The notes beneath the pieces were generated by a model. The model saw only the letters and a program-made list of their open reading frames with translations, was not told the origin of the DNA and searched no databases. From contig CM051456.1 of assembly GCA_028274465.1 (NCBI GenBank), positions 63,412,753-63,476,752 of the forward strand: 64,000 nt of DNA, read 5' to 3'. The position numbers and the translations under genes were made by a program. This document shows positions 1-11,653 of the stretch, piece after piece (position 1 is the stretch's first letter; each line of letters begins with the position of its first letter). Source of the stretch: Plantago ovata (lineage: Eukaryota; Streptophyta; Magnoliopsida; Lamiales; Plantaginaceae).

Positions 1-380
1 ATCTGTGTATCTCTTTGATCAAATCAAATTCAACAATTCTAGCTGTCGTCTCCAAGACCGACTCAAGATGCTTCAGCATCTCATACGGCAACATGCTTTC
101 ATGTTGCCTCTGCAGCTCATTGCTCATTGCCGCCAGCATAATACACTGCGCGGATCTAGCATCCTCATGATGCTTATCAGACCTTGCCTTGTTGGCTTGA
201 TTCCAAATCAGCAACTTGATAGGCAGTCTGATTCTCGGGACACACGGGATTAGCCTCGTCCAAGACGTACTCAATCCTTTCGTACCTCAACACCAAACAT
301 ATATTCCTGATCCAATCTAGGAAGTTTGGTCCGGTCAAAATTTTCTTCTTTAAGACAGCACGGAGCGAAATTCTCGCCAT
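1..380 (-). pseudogene. Copia-1 gag, N-terminal part
   Basis: Minus-strand translation begins MARISLRAVL and contains LTGPNFLDW and LVLRYER, words typical of the N-terminus of plant Copia Gag (UBN2-type). Further downstream, towards coordinate 1, frames still match Gag-like text about methionine-rich helices. Gag would form the virus-like particle in the cytoplasm. The region is partial because it runs off the window, and it is broken. The family call is firm; no lineage is assigned. Confidence 0.75.
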
Positions 381-947
381 TTCGGTTTTCCAGGAGAAAT
401 AATATAGAACGAAAATAATAAATCAACTATTGAAATATTATTTCTAAATACACAATCAACATAACTAAACAACAAGGTCCTTTAGCTGTTTAGCTCCCAC
501 TATTTTCACATATGCTTGCCCCCACAACAAACATACGGGTAATGTCCAACAAGTTACCGTAGTGGCCAACATCCAAATCCATACTATGCTATACTCCAAC
601 GGGGGCTGGTCGCATAGCATAATATGACCGGTAGGACTAGTAGAACTATCCAATTGCGTCACACAACTCTTGGTTGTTAAATCTAATTTAACCCGATGCC
701 CTACATATTGTACCTATCGAGGTCGCTAGATACAATATGCAGTAAGTCATAACCATAGGCTTACTCTAATCTGACGATTACTGCGAGTCTGTAAGACTAG
801 GTCGCCAATACAAGAAAACGCAATGAAAGTTCAGAATTAAAGCACCCTATGGAAAGCATCTCAGAAATACATACATATATATATTTCTGTACTTATATTG
901 TTTGGGGCTTGTAGCTTGAGGGTTGTTATCAGTCATCTACAAACAAA

Positions 948-1105
948 TAAGGGCGCCGCCTACCCATCATGCATGAACGGTCTACACATAATGGATGCCG
1001 CCTATCCATTCTAGTTCTAAACGCGGTCAAGCACATAATGGGTGCCGCCTACCCATACATAAATATGCGGTCCGACATATAAGAGGGCGCCGCCTACCCT
1101 CGCAT
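948..1105. repeat. Four-unit hairpin array in Copia-1 leader, constant loop GCCGCCT
   Basis: Four units about 39-48 bp apart each place the heptamer GCCGCCT (plus strand) between complementary arms. They are GGG/CCC at 951-965, AATGGAT/ATCCATT at 990-1010, ATGGGT/ACCCAT at 1038-1056 and GAGGG/CCCTC at 1083-1101. Spacers share CGGTC and ACATA words. The loop is fixed while the arms change in a pairing-preserving way. In the element's own sense the loop reads AGGCGGC. A role in genomic RNA structure (packaging or translation) is inference. Confidence 0.75.
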
Positions 1106-1573
1106 GCATATCGGTCGAACGGAATGTAAAAACATGGTATTTAAACATGCATTGTCAAACAATAGCATATTGAGCATATGAAACAAGTAGTAGCCTATGT
1201 GGATGACAAATGACTTCATAATTTCATTATGAAAATTATAATCCCATACTTATAATCTCTATGAAATAATTGAAAATTCGGACTAGATTGAAAAATCGAA
1301 AATTCTATTGACCAAGTAGCAATTTTCGAAAACCCAAAGGACTTAATTGTAATTTTAAAAACCATGGAGGTGTTAAATCTAAAATTCAAAAGTAGAAGGA
1401 CTCATTTGCAATAAACAATAAATTGATAAATTACAAATAAGCCCTTTAACTTTATACTAATTAAATTTAACCCCTCTAGTTTAAAACAATTACAATTAAA
1501 TCATATTTATATTTCAAATATAAAATTCAATCCTCAAAACTTTCAAAAATTCGATTTTGGGTCCAACTCGAAA

Positions 1574-1576
1574 ATA

Positions 1577-1607
<31 letters not shown>

Positions 1608-1822
1608 GAAAACGTGGGACGGGACCCCGTCCCCCGGTGCCCGGCGCCCGCGGCACGCCGGCACCAGCTCCGCGGTATCGGGCGACCGGCGCCCGCAGCA
1701 CGCGGGCACCGGTGCTCGGGTGCAGGCGCCAGGCGCCCCAGGCGCTGCCCGCGGCACACAAGCGCTGGGCGCCTGCGTCGCGCAGGCGGCCCGGTCGGAA
1801 AATATATATATATTTTAATTTT
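1574..1822. repeat. GC-rich island bounded by TA and T runs
   Basis: A (TA)n run followed by T9 (about 1576-1607) leads into roughly 185 bp of very GC-rich sequence. That sequence contains two imperfect copies of a unit starting CGGCGCCCGC, near 1648 and 1689. A second TA/T run (about 1800-1830) closes the island. It lies in the leader of Copia-1. No function is recognisable; it resembles an expanded internal repeat. Confidence 0.6.
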
Positions 1823-1964
1823 TTTTTTTTTGAAAAAATATAAATTCTAAATTTATATAAAAAAACAAAACTTTTGAAAATCGAATTTATCATAGAATCA
1901 ATTGCATCCACATATCTACAAAATCATGCAATATATATACGTATATACGTAATCAATTAACCAT

Positions 1965-1976
1965 GCTCTGATACCA
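1965..1976 (-). other. Copia-1 primer-binding site
   Basis: The minus strand reads TGGTATCAGAGC immediately inside the LTR. This is the standard sequence complementary to the 3' end of plant initiator-Met tRNA, used to prime minus-strand DNA synthesis in Copia elements. Confidence 0.9.
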
Positions 1977-1977
1977 C

Positions 1978-4083
1978 TATAAGAAAATACGGTCAGAGTT
2001 ACCCCTAGGGTACGCAGCGAAATTTCAAAAAATTTCTTAACATACAGGTTAATTGATTATGTATATGCCGTATATATTTAAACACGTCAATTAGAAGACT
2101 AACCTTACTTCCAAAGCAGCTTTCAAGTCTTCGTAATAATCCGATGTATCTTCTCCTTCGTCGAAGTCGAAGATATCTGCAATACTTTGATTATCTGCAA
2201 GACAATAAAAGTTAGTTTCCAGCTCCTAGAACCTCAACCTTGGTATCCACGGATGAACAGCCTATCGGAAAGAATGCTAGGATATTCGTTGTGTGACCAA
2301 GAAGATGGGGCGGCGATTCCACCGGCAGGTGGCGCGCGCGTGTGGCTTATAGAGGAGGGGAGAGCTTTTATTTTCTCTAAAAAAACTGGGTAGAATAATT
2401 CTCTAAGAATTTGATTCTTCAACTGTGTGAAAATCTATGTCTGAAACTGTCTAATAGTCTACTATATATAGTAGTCAATAGAAGCCTAAAGCATAAGCAA
2501 TTAGACTTCATAAAGGAATAAGAATATAATTCTTATCGCACTAGGAAACCAATTTCAAGTCTAGATTCATTCCCAATCAAATTAAAACTCAATCAGGAAA
2601 ATCTAACTTATCCCTTAGACTACTAATAGAGGAAGGAGTCGAACTCCTTTTCCTATCCAGCCTATGCGCGCGCGCGCGCTCTCCTAGGGACAGTAGGTGG
2701 GTCCCAATTTTGGGACCCACTTATAGTTCTAAGGCAATTCAAACTCCAAGTAGATTTTGCCCATGTGCATATGTTAATTCTAAATTAATATATCCTTTCA
2801 AATCAAACCTCTATTATATTTCCAAAATATAATCTTTAATTGTATTTACATAAAATACAATTAATTAGCCAATTCAATTAATAATTCCAAATCATTAATT
2901 GAGCCACTATATATTATAATTAATTCCAAATTAATTATAATCCATCAATCACAATTAATTCCAAATTAATTGCGATTCCATCTTCAAGGATATTCTGATA
3001 GGCTGAATCACCACATAGTGTGACCCATAGGGCCTCATCGTATTAAGCAAGTCCTAGACGAGGCAACATGGAATTCCTAGACGGTTCCATTTGCAATATT
3101 AATACATGAGGACATTTGAGAGGTTTCTCAAAGCTAACCCTTTCGTTGCGAAGCCTGTTGCGCTCAACGCGGCGATGGTAACGTCCCTTCATATGACTTG
3201 TTCGAATGTATCTAGGATCGATGAAGTGTCTATCCCAATAATACATCCATGGGCGTCTTCAGTGAGTTGCATGGTGAATCCAATATCTATTATGACAATC
3301 ATAATAATATTGATACGCTGGCCAGCGGTTTTACCATCACAACTATGAACGACTATTAGCAGTGCTCTCTTGTGCTACACTTGAGAGATGAATCCTTCAC
3401 ATAATCACTTATCATCCCCATTTGTATGTAGTCATAATCCTGGATCGTGTCTTAGGTCAACTGCTTCTTCAGAGCTGACATCGACGGGTCCACCAAGGAT
3501 ATGGGGCAACAAATGTGATGATAAAGTCCTGTAAGTCCAAAGGACGAATGGCATCAGTTCGACAACTTACCGTTCCCATAGACACTTCGGTGTAGAGTAT
3601 ACATCGATGGGAGTGTCCGGTGGGTACTTCCATTGTTCGATAAAGCTTCTTCGAACAACTATGCGCAGTTATGGGAACGTTTCTCGATTGTCCAACAATC
3701 CGTTCCGTGGCCGTGGGATCGGCTCACACTTTCTCCAACAAGTATAACCTCCACGCATACTAGTCTTGTCTGGTTCATTCAGACCCCTACATCCGAGATG
3801 AACCTCGACTAGGGAGAGTTTGGGATAGATGATAACTCACATAGCTCCCACTATCTGTGTGATCGGTCATCTATCCGAGGGGACATGTTTAATATCAATA
3901 CAGACAGTAATAGTGATATGACATGCTGCATGCCCGGTGTAATATAAATATGAAAGCGATACTCAATAGTAAAATGCAACAAACATATATTATATTACGT
4001 TGACCTGTGTAATAGTACATATATGCCCTCTATAAGGGCACCATGCCCTTAGTAAGGACTGTCTCTAGGACATAACACTATCA
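1978..4083 (-). repeat. Copia-1 5' LTR (about 2.1 kb)
   Basis: On the minus strand this begins TGATAGTGT and ends just before the primer site. Over its whole length it is the reverse complement of 6229-8293, apart from scattered differences. It contains AT-rich tracts made of repeated AATTAATT-type words near 2820-2960, and a short GC alternation near 2666-2680. The small open frames inside it have no recognisable product. Confidence 0.9.
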
Positions 4084-6210
4084 TTCTCGACTCTTCCAAA
4101 GTATCTGTGGGGATGTGCACTACAAACTGCAATCTACATTCTGAACCGTGTACCATCTAAATCAGTGGAGAAAACTCCTTATGAGTTATGGAAGGGAAAG
4201 AAGCCTTCACTAGGCTATCATAGACCTTGGGGCTGTCCTGCGATAGTCAAGCTGATGCTCACTGATAAGTTAGATGCCAAGGGTGTCAAAGTATATTTCA
4301 TAGGCTATCCTCGTCAGACGAGAGGCTATGAATTCTATCATGCTGAAGATGACAAGGTGATCGTGTCTAGAAACGTGAAGTTTTTAGAAGCTCAATACCT
4401 CGAAGAAGAGAGGTTAGATGATATGATAGAACTTGAAGAAATTCAAGACTTTGACACGCGCGAACATGAGGTCTCTAAATCTTCTGATTTGGACTCAAGT
4501 TCAGTGGGAGCTTTCGAAGCAGACAAGGGTGTTGATATGACACTTGCTAGGCATGTCATAGTCAGTGGGAGTCCTGTGATTAGATCAACAGTTGAAACCA
4601 CACCAATAGAACCCGTTGTCAACCAACCTGTGCAACAAGTTGCACAAGAGCAGCCTCCCGCAAGGGAACAGGGTCGCGCCCAACGACCAGCTGCATCAGT
4701 ACCCACTGATAATGTTCGTGTTACACGAAGCCAGAAAAGAAAAGCACCAGAACAAGTCGAGCTCCGTAGGTCGAAGAGGACCTCAGAAGCAAAGCCTTAT
4801 GATAGAAGACATCAGTGAACTTGATAGAAGATCCCGAGACCTACAAAGAGGCAATAATTGATATTGACTCAGACAAATGGCAAGAGGCCATGGAATTAGA
4901 AATGGATTCAATGTACCAGAACCAAGTTTGGAACTTGGTAGACTTGCCCCAAGGGGTTAGACCAATTGGGTGCAAATGGGTCTTTAAAAGAAAGACAGAT
5001 GCCGATGGCAAGGTACAAACGCACAAATCTAGGCTTGTGGCGAAAGGCTACACGCAAAGGTATGGCATCGATTACGATGAAACCTTTTCACCGGTAGCAA
5101 AATTGAAGTCCATTCGAATTCTACTTGCAATAGCTGCCTACTATGATTATGAAATCTGGCAGATGGATGTAAAGACAGCCTTCCTCAATGGCAACCTTGA
5201 GGAAGAGGTCTATATGGTACAGCCAGAAGGTTTTATTAATAAAACCAGGCCAACTGATGTATGTAAATTACAGAGATCCATCTATGGGCTAAAGCAAGCA
5301 TGAAGGAGCTGGAATATCCGCTTTGATGAAGCTGTCAAATCGTTTGACTTCATCAGAAGCAAGGAAGATCCCTGTGTCTACGCGAGACACAGCGACAAAG
5401 GAGTTGTTTTCATGATCATTTATGTAGATGACATTTTGATCATGGGAAACAATGTCTCTATGCTAGAAGAGACTAAAGTTTGGTTATCAAGTACCTTCTC
5501 GATGAAGGACTTGGGTGAAGCGAACTACATCCTAGGAATCAAGATCTTTATAGATAGATCCAAGAGGATGTTAGGAATGACACAGTCCACCTACATCGAC
5601 AAAATACTGAAGCGTTATAAGATGGACGACTCAAAGAGAGGCATTCTCCCAGCTAGGCATGGGATTGTCTTATCAGTTAAGGATGGTCCTAAAGAGATGT
5701 TCTTGGTGTTTGGTGGAGAACCAGAATTGAAGATGTCTGGGTATGTCGACGCTGGATTTGAATCAGATCCTGATGACTTTAAGTCACAGACAGGATACAT
5801 ATTCAAATTGAACGGAGGAGCTGTCTGTTGGAAGAGTTCTAAGCAAGCCACGGTTGCTGACTCATCCACAGAAGCCGAGTACATTGCTGCATCAGAAGCA
5901 TCGAAAGAAGCTGTCTGGATTTCAGAGTTCTTGAAGGAATTGAGGTTGTTCCTGCTCCCAGTCCAATAACAATTTATTGTGACAATACGGGCGCCGTCGC
6001 TCAAGCTAGGGAGCCTAGATCTACAAACAAGAACAAACATGTACTAAGAAAATATCACGTTATACGTGAGATTATAGATAGAGGAGAAGTTAGTATAGAA
6101 CGTGTCTCTACCACGGACAATGTGGCAGATCCTTTCACCAAGGTCTTATCAGTGGAAGTCCACTTAAGACATTATGCTAATCTGGGCATTAGGCATAAAG
6201 GTGACTGGCT
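4084..6210 (+). pseudogene. Copia-2 pol: integrase C-terminal part, reverse transcriptase, RNase H
   Basis: The first stretch has the integrase tail ([18 protein letters not shown], then the FIGYP/GYEFY region). Reverse transcriptase follows with GCKWVFKRK, RLVAKGYTQ, DVKTAFLNG (near 5165) and the catalytic YVDD at 5421-5432. RNase H is marked by QTGYIF and the SSTEAEYIA motif (near 5870). In a working element these act on reverse-transcribed DNA in the particle. The region is degraded with several breaks and cannot encode one polyprotein. Domain identity is very clear. Confidence 0.85.
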
Positions 6211-6216
6211 CTAGTC

Positions 6217-6228
6217 CAAGTGGGAGAT
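6217..6228 (+). other. Copia-2 polypurine tract
   Basis: AAGTGGGAGAT directly precedes the 3' LTR start. This is the usual plant Copia plus-strand primer context. Confidence 0.75.
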
Positions 6229-8293
6229 TGATAGTGTATATGTCCTAGGGACTATCCTTACTAAGGGCATGGTGCCCTTATAGAGGGCATATATGTACTA
6301 TTACACAGGTCAACATAATATAATATATGTTTGTAGCATTTTACTATTGAGTATCGCTTTCATATTTATATTACACCAGGCTGCAGCATGTCATATCTTT
6401 ATTACTGTCTGTATTGATATTAAACATGTCCCCTCGGATAGATGACCGATCACACAGATAGTGGAAGCTATGTGACTTATCATCTATCCCAAACTCTCCC
6501 TAGTCTAGGTTCATCTCGGATGTGGGGGTCTGAATGAACCAGACAAGACTAGTATGCGTGGAGGTTATACTTGTTGGAGCAAGTGTGAGCCGATCCCACG
6601 GCCACGGAACGGATTGTTGGAAAATCGAGAAACGTTCCCATAACTGCGCATAGTTTTTCGAAGAAGCTTTATCGAACAATGGAAGTACCCACCGGACACT
6701 CCCATCGATGTATACACTACACCTAAGTGTCTATGGGAACCGGTAAGTTGTCGAAGTGATGCCATTCGTCCTTTGTACTTACAGGACTTTATCATCACAT
6801 TTGTTGCCCCATATCCTTGGTGGACCCGTCGATGTCAGCTCTGAATAAGCAGCTGACCTAAGACACGATCCAGGATTATGGCTACATACAAATGGGGGTG
6901 ATAAGTGATTCTGTGAAGCACAGGAGAGCACTGCTCATAGTCTGCATAGTTGTGTTGGTAAAGTCACTGGCCAATGCAAATGATATATTATGATGGTCAT
7001 AAGTATATCTTAACCAAGCAACTCCCTGAGACGCCCGTGGATGTATTATTGGGATAGACACTTCATCGATCCTAGATACATTCGAGCAAGTCAGATGAAT
7101 GGACGTTACCATCGCCGCGTTGAGCGCAACAGGCTTCGCAACGAAAGGGTTAGCTTTGAGAAACCTCTCAAACGTCCTCACGTATTAATATTGCAAATGG
7201 AACCGTCTAGGAATTCCATGTTGCCTAGTCTAGGACTTGCTTAATACGATGAGGCCCTATGGGTCACACTATGTGGTGATTCAGTCTATCAGAATATCCT
7301 TGAAGATGGAATCGCAATTAATTTGGAATTAATTGTGATTGATGGATTATAATTGATTTGAAATTAATTATAATATTTGGTGGCTCAATTAATGATTTGG
7401 AATTATTAATTGAATTGGCTAATTAATTGTATTTTATGTAAATACAATTAAAGATTATATTTTGGAAATATAATGGAGGTTTGATTAGAAAGGATATGTT
7501 AATTTAGAATTAACATATGCACTTGGGCAAAATCTACTTGGAGTTTGAATTGCCTTAGAACTATAAGTGGGTCCCAAAATTGGGACCCACCTACTGTCCC
7601 TAGGAGGCGCGCGCGCGCATGATGGTTAAGGGGAAGGAGTTCGACTCCTTCCTCTATTAGAAGTCCAAAGGATAAGTTAGATTTTCCTGATTGAGTTTTG
7701 ATTTGATTGGGAATGAATCTAGACTTGATATTGGTTTCCTTGTGCGATAAGAATTAGATTCTTATTCCTTTACGAAGTCTAATTGCTTATGTTTTAGGCT
7801 TCTTTAGACTACTATATATAGTGGACTATTAGAGAGCTTTTAACACACAGTTTCAGACATAGACTTTCACAGTTATTCTACCCAGTTTTCTTAGAGAAAA
7901 TAAAAAGCTCTCCCCTCCTCTTTAGCCACCCGCACGCGCCACCTCACTGGAGAAATCGCCGCCCCGTCTTCTTGGTCACACAAAGAATATCCTAGCATTC
8001 TTCCGATAGGCTGTTCATCCGTGGATACCAAGGTTGAGGTTCTAGGAGCTGGAAACTAACTCTTATTGTCTTGCAGATATACAGAGTATTGTAGATATCT
8101 TCGACTTGACGAAGGAGAAGATACACCGGAATATTACGAAGACTTGGAAGCTGCTTTGGAAGTAAGGTTAGTCGTCTAATTGACGTGTTTATATATATAC
8201 GACATATGCATAATCAATTAACCTGTATGTTAAGAAAAATTTTTGAAATTCCGCTGCGTACCCTAGGGGTAACTCTGACCATATTTTCTTACA
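6229..8293 (+). repeat. Copia-2 3' LTR (2065 bp)
   Basis: It begins TGATAGTGT after the polypurine tract and ends TTTTCTTACA. It is the inverted counterpart of 1978-4083. It contains AT-rich AATTAATT words (7315-7440) and a TATATA tract near 7812-7820. Open frames in it mirror those in the other LTR and are not genes. Confidence 0.88.
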
Positions 8294-9841
8294 GTACAAT
8301 AGTAAGTCCTCAGATTCATAGGCACGGTACAACCATTTGTATTTTAACATGTTTCATTACGTCGTCACTGACTAGGTCCAGGTAGAGAATGTGACGAGAG
8401 ACTATCTTGTTTAACATAGTGCATATGTGAATGTGTATGAGTCAATCGAGGCATTCTTCAACCAATATCCATGTTATGATTTGTATGGTTTTTGTTCATG
8501 AGTTTTTGATAGATTCAATAGATTAGTTCATTTCATTTGGAATGAGACTCCATTCTTTGGGTTGCATTGTTTTTTGCATTAGAGTCTAGCTTAGTTGCTT
8601 GAGGACAAACAAAGGTTCGGTTTGGGAAGTTTGATGAACGTGTATTTTACACCTTCATTAGAGTCCTTTTTCACCTATTTTAGCTATCCTCTATGTTAAT
8701 TTAGCTATATTATAGTGCATTTTATTAAAATAGTGTCACGTTTCCCTTTAGTTTGCATTTTTCAGGTTTTAGGTGAAAAACGTGATTTTCCTGGCAATTA
8801 TATTGAAGAGAACGAAGAATCGGTGTTTCGAGGGCATTCGTGGAGTATCTAGAAGGTTCCGGATGAGATTTGAGGTCTAGGGGTCGAGTTTCAAGGCTTA
8901 AAGGTCACTAGAAGGCAAAAACTGTGTCCGAAAAGGAAAAGAAGACCTAAAACGCGTTTCTCGCCGACTGGAGCTCCCGAGCGGTTCGCCCCACACCAGG
9001 CGGTTCGCCCGGGATGTGGGGCGGTTCGCCCCACACCAGGAGGTTCGCCCGGTGTCTGGGGCGACTCGCCCCACGCGTGCCGAACCCCAATATATTGTTG
9101 CTTCTGTTTCTACGTTTTTCATACTTTCTCAGACCTTTTTTCATACCTTTTCACATAGTTTTAGATAGGAATTCTCCAGAGCCTGTTCTGGGGATTATTT
9201 GCATAGGAGACTATTTTTCTTATCAATTTGGAGCTTGTGAGTTCGCGATTCTTCGGAGATTGACAACCTTCGTCGGTAACATTGTATCTCACGATTTTAC
9301 TATTTATTTTTATATCTTTCAACATGTTTTCATTCAATCTTGCTTTGATTTCTATTGATTACATGACATCTATGAGTAGCTAAATCTATCGTTGGTGATA
9401 GTATGTGATTTCTTAGCTAGGGTTCTTAATTATGCATGATGGCGGTAATGCGAATCAGACTTTGAGTTATTGCTTTATTTATTTGATCTATCTAAGCCCT
9501 CTATCTTCGTAGTGTTCAATTGAACGGAACACATTGGACAATTCATGATCTTAGATTTCTATGCAAAACGATCGGGTACTTCATGCATGATTATTAACCT
9601 GCTATGCTTCGAATGATCATACTATCACTAACTTCCATTATTATTGATAAGAAAATCTGTGCTATGTCGTCTGTTGAGTTTATAGTTTAACTTAAATTAG
9701 ATAAAGCTAGTTATAGTCCTTAGAGATCGACACTCGAGGTTATTTTACTGCTACACTACGGTTTTCGTTGTAGTTGTGAATTGCCTTTGGCTAAAAACAA
9801 ATTTATTTGATTAATTGAATCTGACAAATTCCAGTTCATCA
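8294..9841 (+). mobile_element. Gypsy-1, 3' end only (internal 3' UTR plus 3' LTR)
   Basis: Bases 8294-8631 match the last internal part of Gypsy-D (about 59285-59617), including the purine-rich GGTTCGGTTTGGGAAG before the LTR. The LTR follows at 8632. The rest of the element is displaced leftward by the Copia-2 insertion and is out of view. The right edge is followed by ATACT, a possible target duplication that cannot be matched within the window. Confidence 0.85.
8632..9841 (+). repeat. Gypsy-1 3' LTR (1210 bp)
   Basis: It starts TGATGAACG and ends TTCATCA, the same 7-bp inverted ends as all Gypsy copies in this window. It carries the GGTTCGCC palindrome cluster at about 8983-9080, upstream of a weak AATATATT (near 9089). 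Its 3' end variant (TTGAATCTGACA) matches Gypsy-E rather than Gypsy-D, so it belongs to a different LTR subtype. It is more diverged than the other copies, hence probably older. Confidence 0.88.
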
Positions 9842-10017
9842 ATACTGTGATTAGCGATGATGAGGATGTGGACCCTCCAAAAGAAGAATACCGAGGTCCA
9901 CCTGATCTAATCTCCGATGTCTCCGTAGAGCCTGGATGGACTGCAGACAGAGATAATTTGGCTTGCAAAATGTTTAGCTCATGGAGATTTAAAAAAATGG
10001 CTGGCATGAGGCATTAG
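9842..10017 (+). pseudogene. Harbinger-like transposase, C-terminal tail
   Basis: An open frame enters from the LTR edge and runs 57 codons to TAG at 10015. It reads ISDDEDVDPP, then VSVEPGWTADRDNLACKMF, then SSWR. The WxxxRDNLAxxMFxxW pattern resembles the end of plant PIF/Harbinger transposases (ALP1/HARBI1-like), where a conserved R-D-x-L-A motif ends the protein. The upstream DDE part is missing because Gypsy-1 inserted here. A Myb/SANT-like gene follows on the same strand, which is the usual two-gene content of Harbinger elements. The fragment is short, so the call is moderate. Confidence 0.45.
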
Positions 10018-10253
10018 TTTTAGTTAATAGTTTGCTTGTCTAATGTTTTTATCATGAATGTAGACAATATTGTTGAGATGTCTGCTTATGTCAACTTTTG
10101 TGTGCAATTAATGAATCCCCGATTGAATGACTATCCTTCCGATGATGGTTTCTTTCGTATTTCTATATCTGTTAGTAATTGAACCTGCTTTACGGTGGAA
10201 TTCTATGTCATAGACTGTTATGGTATATTCCTACGTGTTTGTTTGCTATTTAG

Positions 10254-11653
10254 ATGGAAATCCAGGGTAGCATCCGGCCAGAGCAACCAATTGTTGGAGC
10301 ACCTAAGGTAGGACCAGACCCGAAAGTAACCATTGCATCTGAATTTGCCACTTCAGTTGAGGATGCCTCAGCTGGTAAAGGACAAACTGCAGATCAGCCA
10401 CCACCTTCTGGAAATGCAGCCCAATCTTCACCACTGTTTCCTAAAGTGAAGCTGGGATATCGCAGATACAAGGCTCCTGCATCCAGGAAGCCTAGAGCTA
10501 AAGCCACATAGCCAGCTCAATCATCAAACCCTTCACAACAAGCTTTTGCTGGTGCTTCAGAGCAAGCAACTTAGGGTGGACCTGCAGTCAGGTACCGCAC
10601 ATGGAAGCCGGAGGAGGAGGTTGACTTCATCAAGGCCATGAAAATGGCAAAGGATTCTGGATAAAAGTCCCCTTAAGGATTCAAAGCTGGTGCTATGACC
10701 CTGATGCTTAGCTACATGAAAGAGGCTTTCCCTAGACTAACATTGTTGTTCATCTTCACATAAAAACCAAGCTGAAAACATGGAGTGCACTCCATAAGTC
10801 CCTCCTCTACATGCATGAGCAAAGTGGAATAAGTTTCTTCTCTATAACGTAGAAGTTCTTATGCGAAGAGGAGACATGGGAGTATCATGCTCAGGTTAGA
10901 ATTTAAATACCACCTTGAATACATTTCGATGATGTTCGTTCCAATCATGTGAACGATTTATGTTGATCAGACGCAAAAAGGTATGGTTGTGAAATGGAGA
11001 TCTCCTTGGCCATACTATGAGGATTGGTGTGAAATATATGGGAAGGATAGAGCTAGGGGAAAGGAGCTAGGGCTTTTGATGATGCCATAAACAATATAAT
11101 GGCTGGAGATAGGCCCGTGGAGCTAAATGATGACCCAGATAAGGCCACTGGGTCGGAGACAGTTAACAATGGCTCTGACTCCCAATCTCCATCTATGTCT
11201 GTCCAAAAAGTCTCAAAGCAATACAGGCGTGAGAAGGGAAAAGACGGTAATGATGCTGCTTTCATTGATGCATTCAAAGGATTTGTTGATCTCACAAAGC
11301 AAACGATCGGCACGATGCAACCTGCTCATACTAGCGAGTTCAGTGTAGAGTACTGCAGGAACAATCTGTGGGCAGAGCTACAAACTTACCCTGGACTCAC
11401 TACGAAGTCTTTGGTTTTGCATGGAAGTTGTATTTGCAAGGATGATGCATTGCTCCAGTACTTCTTCACCCTACCAAAGGATGCCAAATTCTATTTCATC
11501 GCAGATGAGATAAAGAAGATGCCAGAGGTTGAGTGGATTGCAGCACAAGATCCTGATCATCAAGAAATGCACCAATATGACTGGACTGCGCGCTCAACTT
11601 TAGGATGTATGTTACCTATTCCTTTTGAATTGAATTACTACTCGTCTTGTTGA
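10254..11653 (+). pseudogene. Myb/SANT-like protein, decayed (Harbinger ORF1-type)
   Basis: ATG at 10254 opens a low-complexity N-terminus rich in Pro, Ala and Ser, ending in basic YRRYKAPASRKPRAK. After an in-frame TAG (10509) the same frame resumes and, beyond a second TAG (10572), reads VRYRTWKPEEEVDFIKAM near 10585, the start of a Myb/SANT-like (PF12776-type) DNA-binding domain. A 76-bp GT-AG intron fits 10895-10970. After it, WPYYEDWCEIYGKDRARG matches the conserved domain end. The frame then shifts into a long acidic C-terminal ORF (11099-11653). Several stops and shifts make this a pseudogene. Such proteins help Harbinger transposase reach DNA; host-derived family members also exist. 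Confidence 0.6.

Larger units (their letters stand above)
381..1964 (-). other. Copia-1 untranslated leader
   Basis: About 1.6 kb lies between the primer site and gag. I see no coding sequence. It holds a four-unit hairpin array (about 948-1105), an AT-rich stretch (1200-1560) and a GC-rich island bounded by TA and T runs (about 1574-1822). Open frames across the GC island on both strands are low-complexity Arg/Pro/Ala text and are not credible genes. Confidence 0.6.
1..4083 (-). mobile_element. Copia-1, LTR retrotransposon, 5' part (continues past left edge)
   Basis: Reading leftward on the minus strand the order is LTR (4083 to 1978), primer-binding site, a leader of about 1.6 kb, and the start of gag near 380. 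This is the normal 5' order of a plant Copia element. The LTR edge at 4083 directly abuts Copia-2 integrase sequence, so Copia-1 appears to have inserted into Copia-2, a related element. The 3' half and second LTR lie outside the window, so a target duplication cannot be checked. It is a fossil, partial in this window. The match between its LTR and that of Copia-2 shows they are one family. Confidence 0.85.
4084..8293 (+). mobile_element. Copia-2, LTR retrotransposon, 3' part
   Basis: Plus-strand order is the end of integrase, reverse transcriptase, RNase H, polypurine tract and 3' LTR. The 5' part is separated by the Copia-1 insertion at 4083/4084 and would lie left of the window. The right LTR edge (8293) abuts the 3' untranslated part of Gypsy-1, so Copia-2 is nested in Gypsy-1. 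It is an old, broken copy with several interruptions in the coding part. Confidence 0.85.

Noticed and set aside
1514-1911. Overlapping ORFs on both strands across the GC-rich island
   Set aside because: Arg/Pro/Ala-rich and poly Tyr-Ile text in all frames comes from GC repeats and (TA)n runs; no domain, and it lies in a retroelement leader.
3043-3348. ORFs repeated in inverted form at 3043-3348 and 6882-7244
   Set aside because: Both lie within the Copia LTRs and show no domain; the similarity is LTR identity.
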